Shown: one piece after another, positions 18,589-26,030 of the stretch
How positions within the stretch are numbered: the stretch's first letter is position 1
How the letters are laid out: each line of letters starts with the position of its first letter
From: Ferrimonas futtsuensis DSM 18154
GTDB lineage: Bacteria; Pseudomonadota; Gammaproteobacteria; Enterobacterales; Shewanellaceae
Length of the DNA: 64,000 nucleotides
Direction: 5' to 3'
Assembly (NCBI RefSeq): GCF_000422645.1
Contig: NZ_AUGL01000006.1
Location: 1-64,000, forward strand
Translations under genes and position numbers: made by a program
The notes under the pieces: model-generated
Database searches by the model: none
The model's input: the letters and a program-made list of their open reading frames with translations, nothing else
Told to the model about the DNA's origin: nothing

Positions 18589-19413
18589 TTGATAAGAAGA
18601 CTCATCCTTAAATGGAAAATTGAAGCAAAAAATAAAAAAACTCTAGCGGGGAGATACTTCTGCTACTCAAAAATATTAGCATTTAAATCCATGTTGTTTC
18701 TTTTGGCGACAAGCTTCTTTTCCATTGTCTATTTTGTTCATGAGATATATGTATTCCCACGCATTGCAAATGCCTTTGGAGCTGAGTATTCGGCCCTAGA
18801 AAGCGAAGAGGAAATTAAAAGATGGGATGATGCCCTTGCTAACATTGAGTATATAAGCTCTGTAATTGGCAGTAATTTTAATTCCAACCATAGCATCACT
18901 TCAATTGATAACAAGCTTACTGACATTCAGTTTGGCCTAACAAGAATAAATACTAAAATAGAAAACAACATAGATCTTACAGTAAAGGCTGGTAGTGATA
19001 GTGCAGATAATCCTTATGGAAGAAAGAAACCTCCTTTTAAGCGTTTTTATGTGACTTACAAGCAAGGTTCTTTGATACTTGACTATGGGTTTATGAAAAA
19101 TAGAGAACAATTATCAGAGCTCATCGATTATTTAAAACACAGCAACAATGCCGAGTATAATCTTCTCCTTATCGGATCTTCCAGCAGTGAAAGCATAGCT
19201 AATCCAGACAATAGAATAAGCGATAATTATTCGCTATCTAAAGCAAGGGCCAATTCGCTAATGGGTAGTCTTATTCAAGAAATGGTAAGAGAGGAGATTA
19301 ATATGCCCAAATCATGGATTAGCGTTGGCGACAGCAACGAAAAAAGCCATGATAATCCATCGTCTTTTGATAGGAGAGTCGACATCTATCTATACAGTTC
19401 AAAGGTAAATTAG
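18589..19413 (+). CDS. Membrane-anchored protein with OmpA/MotB-like C-terminal domain
   Basis: This 274-residue protein has a basic cytoplasmic N-terminus, one transmembrane segment at about residues 35-55 (MLFLLATSFFSIVYFVHEIY), a coiled stretch, and a C-terminal domain resembling OmpA-like peptidoglycan-binding modules. The latter shows YNLLLIGSSSSES, then NYSLSKARANSL and RRVDIYLY (the usual LS..RA..V...L and RRV.I pattern). It starts at TTG with no clear ribosome binding site; the next in-frame Met (18691) would cut into the membrane segment. The gene is strongly AT-rich and sits between two attC-like hairpins. Confidence 0.6.
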   Translation: MIRRLILKWKIEAKNKKTLAGRYFCYSKILAFKSMLFLLATSFFSIVYFVHEIYVFPRIANAFGAEYSALESEEEIKRWDDALANIEYISSVIGSNFNSNHSITSIDNKLTDIQFGLTRINTKIENNIDLTVKAGSDSADNPYGRKKPPFKRFYVTYKQGSLILDYGFMKNREQLSELIDYLKHSNNAEYNLLLIGSSSSESIANPDNRISDNYSLSKARANSLMGSLIQEMVREEINMPKSWISVGDSNEKSHDNPSSFDRRVDIYLYSSKVN

Positions 19414-19447
19414 TAATTCATTTTTAACGTGCCAATTAATAATTGAC

Positions 19448-19513
19448 TAACACGGCGCTGCTAAGGAAAATTTACTCGCTGGCGCCCCTAAATTTCCGCA
19501 GAGCCCGGCGTTA
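19448..19513 (+). repeat. attC-like imperfect hairpin downstream of the OmpA-like gene
   Basis: This 66-base imperfect inverted repeat starts TAACACGGCGCTGC and ends GCAGAGCCCGGCGTTA, with an inner pair GGAAAATTTA / TAAATTTCC and bulged bases. Length, TAAC...GTTA ends and bulges are like integron attC sites, but the right core (GTTACCG) does not fit GTTRRRY. It is otherwise unexplained. Confidence 0.35.
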
Positions 19514-19668
19514 CCGATGACCGCAATGTGGCGTCAGGAGTCCCTGACGCTCTCAAGGGTAGTGGTAACAAACGAAAGTTCAACACTGCTATAAGCGGTG
19601 GTCTACGGAAGCCAATAGAAGGCGAACCGGAGAGCCGCCTTCTATGTGTTTATTGGAGCAAGCGATCA

Positions 19669-20634
19669 CTACATGAGTGCTCGAAACTCGGTCACATTGG
19701 CTCGAATTTCGGCGTAGTTAAGCCGCATTGGGAAATGTGGTTGAAGCTTTTCCATAGCGTTCGCGACTTCGAGCATTTTATCACCATACGACGCGATACT
19801 CTCTCTAGCTAACACTTGCGGATAGGCAGTGATCAGATATCTTAGATCTAAATGTCTACGTATATCGTACAACGCGTTTTGTTGTTTCTCGGTGCATGTG
19901 CCGATGTTTTCAACTAAGCCATTGCCAAGGCAAAGATCCCTTTCAAGTACTTGGTCCAGAGTGTCTAATAACCTCTTGCCCTTATGTGTTTCTGCGTAGA
20001 AAACCAGAGAGTCGACCAATTTTATATAGAGGTCGAAGTGGTCTGAACTTATAGTGATTTTGAATATTTCCGAGTCTCTCGGAGATTTGGATAGAAAGGG
20101 GTAAATATACTTTCGGACAGTCGATTGGGGTTCGCAATGAGTGCAGGCCCAACTATCTCCTGCCAGCTGGTATGCGAGCGCGTAAGGGTCATTTTGAGCG
20201 ATCAGATGCTCCATCCAACGGGAGTTCGTGTTACCACCCCGAGCCTTACAGGCAACAGTTGCGATCTGATATCCACGCAGGCCAAGATCGGCCAAATCAC
20301 GGAAGTCTCCGGGAGCCTGGTGATTGTAGCCAGTATCAGTTCGTTCGCCGTAACAGGCAGACTTATCGAACCTGTGACCATTCCACGAATAATTAGTGAT
20401 CGAAGACTTATAAAGCAATGCATTGGTATAGCCGTTTGCTAACAAACCATCCAGTACTCGATTACTTTCACTTTTTTGAGCCATCTCTCTGAGCTTGTGA
20501 GCCTTAAGCAGTTTGGCTTGCTGCTCTGAAGTTTCAAAGCCATTCAAGCTAGGTGCGGGCTGGATCGGTGTTGAGATGCACCCCGTTAAAGCAGTAGTCA
20601 GTATCGCGATGCCGATCATATTTTTTAGGTTCAT
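19669..20634 (-). CDS. Hypothetical lipoprotein
   Basis: This 321-residue protein begins with a lipoprotein signal (MNLKNMIGIAILTTALTGC, lipobox LTGC at residues 16-19). The mature part is helical and contains about eight cysteines, including a CTHCEP pair. I do not recognise the family. The M at 20634 is chosen because it places the signal at the N-terminus; the frame is open for 79 more codons upstream without a sensible start. It may be a cassette gene in reverse orientation. AT-rich base use supports acquisition. Confidence 0.65.
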   Translation of the reverse strand: MNLKNMIGIAILTTALTGCISTPIQPAPSLNGFETSEQQAKLLKAHKLREMAQKSESNRVLDGLLANGYTNALLYKSSITNYSWNGHRFDKSACYGERTDTGYNHQAPGDFRDLADLGLRGYQIATVACKARGGNTNSRWMEHLIAQNDPYALAYQLAGDSWACTHCEPQSTVRKYIYPFLSKSPRDSEIFKITISSDHFDLYIKLVDSLVFYAETHKGKRLLDTLDQVLERDLCLGNGLVENIGTCTEKQQNALYDIRRHLDLRYLITAYPQVLARESIASYGDKMLEVANAMEKLQPHFPMRLNYAEIRANVTEFRALM

Positions 20635-21610
20635 AAGGGGTTCCATGTCCTTTGTGTTACCTGATTTTCGCACATCGTTTGTCCATACATACACTTGCGA
20701 TGTCACAGAACTCGCGAAATAGCCACCTGAGTAGCCCATTTTTTCTATACGTTTCAAGGTAATGACCTCGGTTTGGCGACAGCAGCCCCGGAGACTGGCG
20801 TTGGTTCCAGATTGGGGAGCGCGGCTCGACGAAGGACACGAAGGGCGCAAGGAACCGTCGTTTGTCACCATGAACAGATCTCAATTCATTCTCGCCCCAT
20901 TGGTCGCCATTGGAATGGACAGTTAACTAAAGCCCGTTGTTTGTCTTCATGCTGGCATACCTCACCTTCAAGGACGAGATGGCGAAACAACAACTGATAC
21001 CCAACGAACATGCTCAGTGTACGGACAACGGCATCTGGCTACGCGATAACCGAGAGGCTTTAACTGAGCGGCCCCAGGTTGTAATAAAAGTGCAAAATTA
21101 CGAGAGCCAGTGACCGGATACACCACGAAAGAAGGCGTCGAACAAACTGTTAAACCGCCTCTCCCCCGTTGTTCGGTGTCATCTACTAATCGTCATCCTT
21201 ACTGTGCGCCTGTCACTGGATATTGCGAGCGTGAGCCGGCTCACATTTCCAGGTATTGGTCTTGTTGAACACCGACTTTGTCTTTGTTGCATGAGATTAT
21301 TTACAGAATATTCAGAACATTTTGTGGCAGGTTATATTTATGTTCTTACAAAACAGACACATACGATAAGTCTAGGTTAATTTTAACTAACTTACTCTGA
21401 ACTAAGGTTTTGGGTTCGCATCATTACATCTGACCGCTATCTAAGCCCGAATTTCAGTAATTCATCAACAGCCCAAAAACCTATTTTGGCGCCGTTGACC
21501 TCCTTCCTGCACTGCTCTTAACATCCTTCTCGAAAAGTCACGGACCCGCTGAACTGTGACTCCAGGCCTGGCGATTCTTCAGCCCAACATCAATTTTTAG
21601 GAAGAGCAAA
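20635..21610. other. 976-base stretch with at most a small uncertain gene
   Basis: No large gene is convincing here. Between the lipoprotein and the zinc-ribbon gene I see one possible short frame (20979-21113) and no RNA gene. Sequence around 21300-21420 is AT-rich. Confidence 0.4.
20979..21113 (+). CDS. Possible 44-residue small protein
   Basis: An ATG at 20979 follows AAGGACGAG (Shine-Dalgarno spacing about five) and opens 44 codons ending in TGA. An upstream in-frame ATG at 20949 gives 54 residues. The product is hydrophilic (NEHAQCTDNGIWLRDNREAL) without a known domain. The coding character is plausible but no homolog can be named. Confidence 0.25.
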   Translation: MAKQQLIPNEHAQCTDNGIWLRDNREALTERPQVVIKVQNYESQ

Positions 21611-21778
21611 ATGCCCAATACAATTTTCGCAAAATGCCCAACCCCTCATTGCCAGCGTGAAGCACATAGCTTTGATGAAGTGACCAAGTATTTTGGCTGG
21701 CGCACCACCTCGCACGGTACCAAGCCCCAATCCTGGTGTTCGGAATGCCGAAAAGAAGGACAGAAACGAACTCGCTGA
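21611..21778 (+). CDS. Small zinc-ribbon protein
   Basis: A 55-residue protein is encoded behind a good ribosome binding site (AGGAAGAG, then ATG). It carries two cysteine pairs, AKCPTPHC at residues 7-14 and SWCSEC at 41-46, flanking an FGWRTTSHG turn. This is the layout of a four-cysteine zinc ribbon. The basic tail RKEGQKRTR suggests nucleic-acid contact. The function is unknown. It stands alone between the accessory island and tRNA-Pro. Confidence 0.6.
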   Translation: MPNTIFAKCPTPHCQREAHSFDEVTKYFGWRTTSHGTKPQSWCSECRKEGQKRTR

Positions 21779-21990
21779 ACTGACGGATAAGGAGTGTGAA
21801 GCAGGATGGTGGGACACGTCTCGTGTTCTGCAATCCTGCTTGGTACGACCGTCACGCGAAAGGCCTATGGGGTCAGAGTGAGTTGAAACCCACGAACGAC
21901 CGGAATGTGGCGAAAGCTGCCACAAACTCTGTGTGAGTAATAGACCGTGAGGGTTTGGCTGAGACAGCAAAGCTGGGGAGATACTGAAAA

Positions 21991-22067
21991 TGGTCGGTGT
22001 GAGAGGATTCGAACCTCCGACCCCTTCCTCCCGAAGGAAGTGCGCTACCAGGCTGCGCCACACACCG
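21991..22067 (-). tRNA. tRNA-Pro (CGG)
   Basis: A complete cloverleaf of 77 bases including encoded CCA. The acceptor stem is CGGTGTG/CACACCG, the anticodon loop TTCGGGA gives CGG, and the T arm contains GGTTCGAATCC. Confidence 0.97.
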
Positions 22068-22092
22068 ACGTAATGTTCTGTTGTATAAGGTT

Positions 22093-22120
22093 ATTTTAGC
22101 TCTGAGTTCGGCGCTGTCAA
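22093..22120 (-). promoter_or_regulatory. Promoter of tRNA-Pro
   Basis: On the minus strand a perfect TTGACA (22115-22120) is followed after 16 bases by TAAAAT (22093-22098), ending 26 bases before the tRNA. Confidence 0.8.
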
Positions 22121-22145
22121 ACACCGTTTCATTGAGCCGACAAAG

Positions 22146-22175
22146 AAAAGCGCCAACCGGGTTGGCGCTTTTTTT
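22146..22175. terminator. Bidirectional intrinsic terminator
   Basis: Stem AAAAGCGCCAAC / GTTGGCGCTTTT with a three-base loop and T runs on both strands. It lies just after the end of the CDGSH-glutamate synthase gene on the minus strand. Confidence 0.85.
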
Positions 22176-22186
22176 ATGAGTCTACG

Positions 22187-23719
22187 TCAGCGCCTTCGTG
22201 CCGACCCAACACCTGCGTATCGTACGCCGGTGAGCTCGGCGACCTCCTTTTTCCAACTGCACAGATCTGCAGGTTCGAACTCGGCCAGGCTGTGGTGGCC
22301 GCAGGCCCGAGCCATCATCTGCATGAGTTGGGTGGAGGCGGTCAGGAACCGGGCCAAGCGCTGGGCGCCGTCATCCACATCCAGGCGTTCACGCAATTTG
22401 GGATCCTGGGTGGCGATGCCGGTGGGGCAGAGGTTGGTGTTGCACATGCGGGCGCCGATGCAGCCCACCGCCTGAATGGCGGAGTTGGCCAGGGCAACGG
22501 CGTCGGCTCCCAGGGCCAGGGCCTTGATGAAGTCTGGGGCGGTGCGCAGGCCGCCGGTGATGATCAGCGACACATCGCTGGCGCCGCATTGGTCCAGGTA
22601 GCGGCGGGCCCGGGGCAGGGCGGCCAGGGTGGGCACAGAGATGTGGTCACGGAACAGGGCAGGAGCCGCGCCGGTACCACCGCCGCGACCATCCAGAATC
22701 ACATAGTCGGCACCGGCTGCCAGGGCAAATTCAATGTCTGCTTCGATGTGGTTGGCGGAGAGCTTGAAACCCACAGGAATGCCGCCGGTGATGTTGCGGA
22801 TGCGCTCGGCAAAGTCGGCAAACTGGCTGGCAGTGTGCAACTTGTCAAAACCGGCCGGGGAGATGGCGTCCTGGCCAGGTTTCAGGCCGCGCACCTCGGC
22901 TATCTTTTCGGTGACTTTCACCGCGGGCAGGTGGCCACCGATGCCGGTTTTGGCGGCCTGACCGCCCTTGAAGTGGAACGCCTGGGCCAGCTTGACCTTA
23001 TCTTCGCTATAGCCAAATTGGGCGGAGGCCATCTCATACAGGTAACGGCTGTTGGCGGCCTGCTCTTCCGGTAGCATCCCCCCTTCGCCTGAGCAGATGG
23101 CGGTCCCCACCAGTTCGGCGCCCCGGGCCAGGGCCACTTTGGCCTCCTGGGAAAGGGAGCCAAAGCTCATGTCGCTGACCAGCAAGGGGATGGCCAATTG
23201 CAGGGGCTTTTCTGCCCTGGGGCCGATGATGGTTTCTGTGGTGATGCGCGTCTCTTCACCCAGGGGTTGTGTGGCCATCTGAGCGGTGAGGATCTGCAGG
23301 TCATCCCATTGAGGCAATTGGTGTCGTGGTACGCCCATGGCCACCATCTCGCCATGGCTGCCGGAGAGGCCTTCCCGGGCCAGTTTATGAATGGTTTCCA
23401 CATAAGGTTCTTCCGGGGTGGCCTTGGCTTCGGGCCCATGCGGCTGATTCAAATGGAGGGGACGGCCTATCTTGGTGGCATCAAGCTTGGCGTGGCTGCC
23501 GTCGCAGAAGGGTTTGTTGCCTGATTGTTTGCACTGACACAGGAAGGCGTCCTGATCCAGCTCGGCGGTAAAGGGGATGGGAGTCAGGCCTGTGTCTCGA
23601 TGGGAGCCGTCGCAGAAGGGTTGGTTCTGAGAGCGGCCACAGGCGCAGAAATAGTACTCTTTCCCTTTCTCCAGGCTGACTTTTTTCGGTTTGATGTCGG
23701 CAACGATGGGCTTGGTCAT
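22187..23719 (-). CDS. Fusion of two CDGSH iron-sulfur domains to a glutamate-synthase-like FMN domain
   Basis: This 510-residue protein starts with two CDGSH (mitoNEET-type) domains: C-x-C...PFCDGSH at about residues 24-40 and again at 58-75. The remainder is the FMN-binding central domain of glutamate synthase (GltB-like), with LVSDMSFGSLS, GEGGM, GGQAAKTGIGGHLP, DGRGGGTGAAP and the cysteine cluster CIGARMCNTNLCPTGIATQ that holds an iron-sulfur centre. No amidotransferase or GltD part is present. It is probably a stand-alone oxidoreductase with at least three clusters; the substrate is unknown. It is monocistronic. Confidence 0.88.
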   Translation of the reverse strand: MTKPIVADIKPKKVSLEKGKEYYFCACGRSQNQPFCDGSHRDTGLTPIPFTAELDQDAFLCQCKQSGNKPFCDGSHAKLDATKIGRPLHLNQPHGPEAKATPEEPYVETIHKLAREGLSGSHGEMVAMGVPRHQLPQWDDLQILTAQMATQPLGEETRITTETIIGPRAEKPLQLAIPLLVSDMSFGSLSQEAKVALARGAELVGTAICSGEGGMLPEEQAANSRYLYEMASAQFGYSEDKVKLAQAFHFKGGQAAKTGIGGHLPAVKVTEKIAEVRGLKPGQDAISPAGFDKLHTASQFADFAERIRNITGGIPVGFKLSANHIEADIEFALAAGADYVILDGRGGGTGAAPALFRDHISVPTLAALPRARRYLDQCGASDVSLIITGGLRTAPDFIKALALGADAVALANSAIQAVGCIGARMCNTNLCPTGIATQDPKLRERLDVDDGAQRLARFLTASTQLMQMMARACGHHSLAEFEPADLCSWKKEVAELTGVRYAGVGSARRR

Positions 23720-24110
23720 CCACGGCTCTCCTTGATGCAGGGTGAACCCTTAGAGAACTAGGACAGTATTGGGGGATGCGCAAGGGATCGGCCAGCATCA
23801 TCCGGTTGCGGCCCGGTCGTGTTGGCGGCTACAGGTGGTTATCCGCCCGGTTCAGCCGTTGCTGCAGGTCATAGGTCTGGGTCAGCAGGGCATCACCAAT
23901 GCTGACCCACTGGCCGATGATTCGCCACGGATGCGCCAGTGTCGTGGCGATGTTGTTCGTTGGTGCCTGTGAAGTGGCTGCCCCCGGTGCCGGTAGCGAC
24001 ACTTTATTGCTGCTTTCTCAACCGCTGGTCCGACCATAATTCGAAAAGTTGGGCCTTTGTCATACTGTTAAAAATAAATTGATTTGAATCAGTTGTTTGT
24101 ATGTGCTTTT
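23720..24110. other. Upstream region of the SLOG/WD40/TIR operon
   Basis: There is no gene in this 390-base stretch between divergent genes. It must hold the promoters of both. I see no convincing regulator site. Confidence 0.4.
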
Positions 24111-26015
24111 ATGAACCACATTAGAAAAATTCCGATAGGGTGCCCACGGCACCGGAGACGACCCTTGATACCCGCTGATCCCCATCTCTCTGCGCTTCCC
24201 TTTGTTATTGGTGTGTCCGGACACCGAGATCTCGCCCCAGAAAGAGAACAGCAAACCAAGGTGCAGATCCGTGGGGCGCTTACGTTTTGGCTCGAGCAGT
24301 TGGATGAGGTCACGCCCCTTTGGGTGCTGACCGGGCTGGCCGCCGGCGCCGATACCTGGGTGGCGGAAGTGGCCCTGCAGATGAAGCAGGAGTCTGGCGG
24401 CGAGCGCATTCGGGTAAAGGCGTGCCTGCCCATGCCTTTGGAGCATTATCGCCAGGATTTTGATGGGCTGGATTACGCCCCGGACGCTGGCTCCCGCCTC
24501 AACTCTCTGGTGGAGACGCTGAAACAGCAAGGGGAAGAGGTGCTGGTGGTGCCCAGCCACCTCAGCGCCGAGCAGCAGGCCTTTGCTTTCTCAGACAGAG
24601 GCTATGGTGATGAGCGCAATACCCTCTATCTGAATCAAAGCCTGTTTGTGGCCAAGTACGCCAATGTGCTGCTGGCGCTGTGGGACGGCCAGCCAGCCAG
24701 GGGCTCAGGCGGCACCGCCGATGCGGTGGCGTACAAATTGGGTCTGCCACCCCAGTGGCCTCTGGGCGCTGCCAATCCGGCGCTGGAGCCGGTGTCGCAG
24801 TTTGACGGCCAGATGGGCGGGGTGGTGCACCAGCTTCCCCTCGTCAGAGTGGGCGGTGAGCCGGTTGTCACGCCGAAATTCTGCGCCCTGAAGAGTGACG
24901 TTCTCAAGGGGGAGCTGCCGGCCTTTGGCCACCTCTGGGTCAGCCAGCAGGACAACGGAATGGGGGAGGGCTCCTGCACCGAGTTTCTTTCCGCCGAACT
25001 GATGCGCCTGCTGACGGACATAAACCAATACAACGCTCTGCCTGTGCCGGATGTGGCCAACCCCTATCCTGCGGCAGGGCTGGAACAGACTCAGTCCATG
25101 TTCCTGCGCGCCGACGGCATCGCTTTGGAGCGCCAGACCAGATACCGCCGCACCGTGCAACGTTTCTTTATCTCTGCCCTGCTGGTGCTGGCCCTGTATG
25201 AGATTGTCTCCAACTTCCTCGATGGCGATATGGGCGCCTGGATCTTTGCCGGGATGCTCGGCGGACTTCTTTACTGCGCCCTGCTGGTGAAACAGGCGGC
25301 GCGTAATGAACTCAAGTGGAAGTATCAGTTGGCGCGGGGCATTGCCGAGGGGATGCGCATTCGCGGCTTTTTGAACCTGTCCGGCGTGCCGCCCAAGGCG
25401 GCGCCGCTGATCCCCAGACGCTTCCGGCAGCACCTGCCTTTGCTTAATCACGCCATCGCCATTGCCGAGCTGGACTGGTGGCGGGACCCCACCGCCTTCA
25501 GCGCCGAGGCCACCCGCGCCTCGTGGATTGAGGATCAGCGCAACTTCCTCAGTGCCAGATTAAGCCAGGAAGGGGTGGGCAAACTCAAGTGGAGCGAGCG
25601 CTTTTACAAGCGCCCCCTGTACGCCGCCGAGGTGTGTCAGAAGTGGGCCAAGAGCCTGTTTAACGGCAGCATCGTCTTCGCCCTGGCGCTGTTCATGGTG
25701 GTGGTGCTGCAGTATGTGCTGGGCAACCCGGTGTTCGCCGACAGCAAGGATTACCTGATGTTGGGGCTGCAATACGCCCTGATGGCCGCCGGTGCCATCG
25801 CCCTGTGGAGTGAGCTCGCCGGTTACGAGACCACCGCCGAGGGCTACCGCAGCATGGACCAGCTTTATCAGCGGGCCGATGGCCTGCTCAGTGGTGAGAT
25901 GAATCCCGCCAAAGAGGCGATGCTGACGGAGTTGGCCCGGGAGGCGATGTTTGAACACGTCACCTGGCACAACGCCGAAGCAGAAAACGACTTAAAACAG
26001 AAACAACAACCTTGA
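24111..26015 (+). CDS. SLOG-domain transmembrane protein (putative nucleotide-signal sensor/effector)
   Basis: This 634-residue protein has an N-terminal SLOG (Rossmann, LOG/DprA-like) domain at about residues 30-210. It shows IGVSGHRDL, LTGLAAGADTWVAEVA, LPMPLEHYRQDF, ANVLLALWDG and GSGGTADAV, the usual nucleotide-binding pattern. Four membrane segments follow at about 352-371, 375-394, 517-537 and 548-568. The C-terminal tail is soluble and resembles those of SLATT-type proteins (LAREAMFEHVTWH). SLOG domains bind NAD-derived or cyclic nucleotides; SLOG-membrane proteins are suspected suicide effectors. It is first in an operon with a WD40-like and a TIR gene. The start is uncertain: TTG 24084, ATG 24111 and TTG 24165 are all possible. 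Confidence 0.8.
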   Translation: MNHIRKIPIGCPRHRRRPLIPADPHLSALPFVIGVSGHRDLAPEREQQTKVQIRGALTFWLEQLDEVTPLWVLTGLAAGADTWVAEVALQMKQESGGERIRVKACLPMPLEHYRQDFDGLDYAPDAGSRLNSLVETLKQQGEEVLVVPSHLSAEQQAFAFSDRGYGDERNTLYLNQSLFVAKYANVLLALWDGQPARGSGGTADAVAYKLGLPPQWPLGAANPALEPVSQFDGQMGGVVHQLPLVRVGGEPVVTPKFCALKSDVLKGELPAFGHLWVSQQDNGMGEGSCTEFLSAELMRLLTDINQYNALPVPDVANPYPAAGLEQTQSMFLRADGIALERQTRYRRTVQRFFISALLVLALYEIVSNFLDGDMGAWIFAGMLGGLLYCALLVKQAARNELKWKYQLARGIAEGMRIRGFLNLSGVPPKAAPLIPRRFRQHLPLLNHAIAIAELDWWRDPTAFSAEATRASWIEDQRNFLSARLSQEGVGKLKWSERFYKRPLYAAEVCQKWAKSLFNGSIVFALALFMVVVLQYVLGNPVFADSKDYLMLGLQYALMAAGAIALWSELAGYETTAEGYRSMDQLYQRADGLLSGEMNPAKEAMLTELAREAMFEHVTWHNAEAENDLKQKQQP

Positions 26016-26030
26016 GATGGATGGAGATCG

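Noticed and set aside
21590-22063. A 157-codon minus-strand open frame
   Set aside because: Its N-terminal part is the translation of the tRNA-Pro gene; the rest is antisense to the zinc-ribbon gene.
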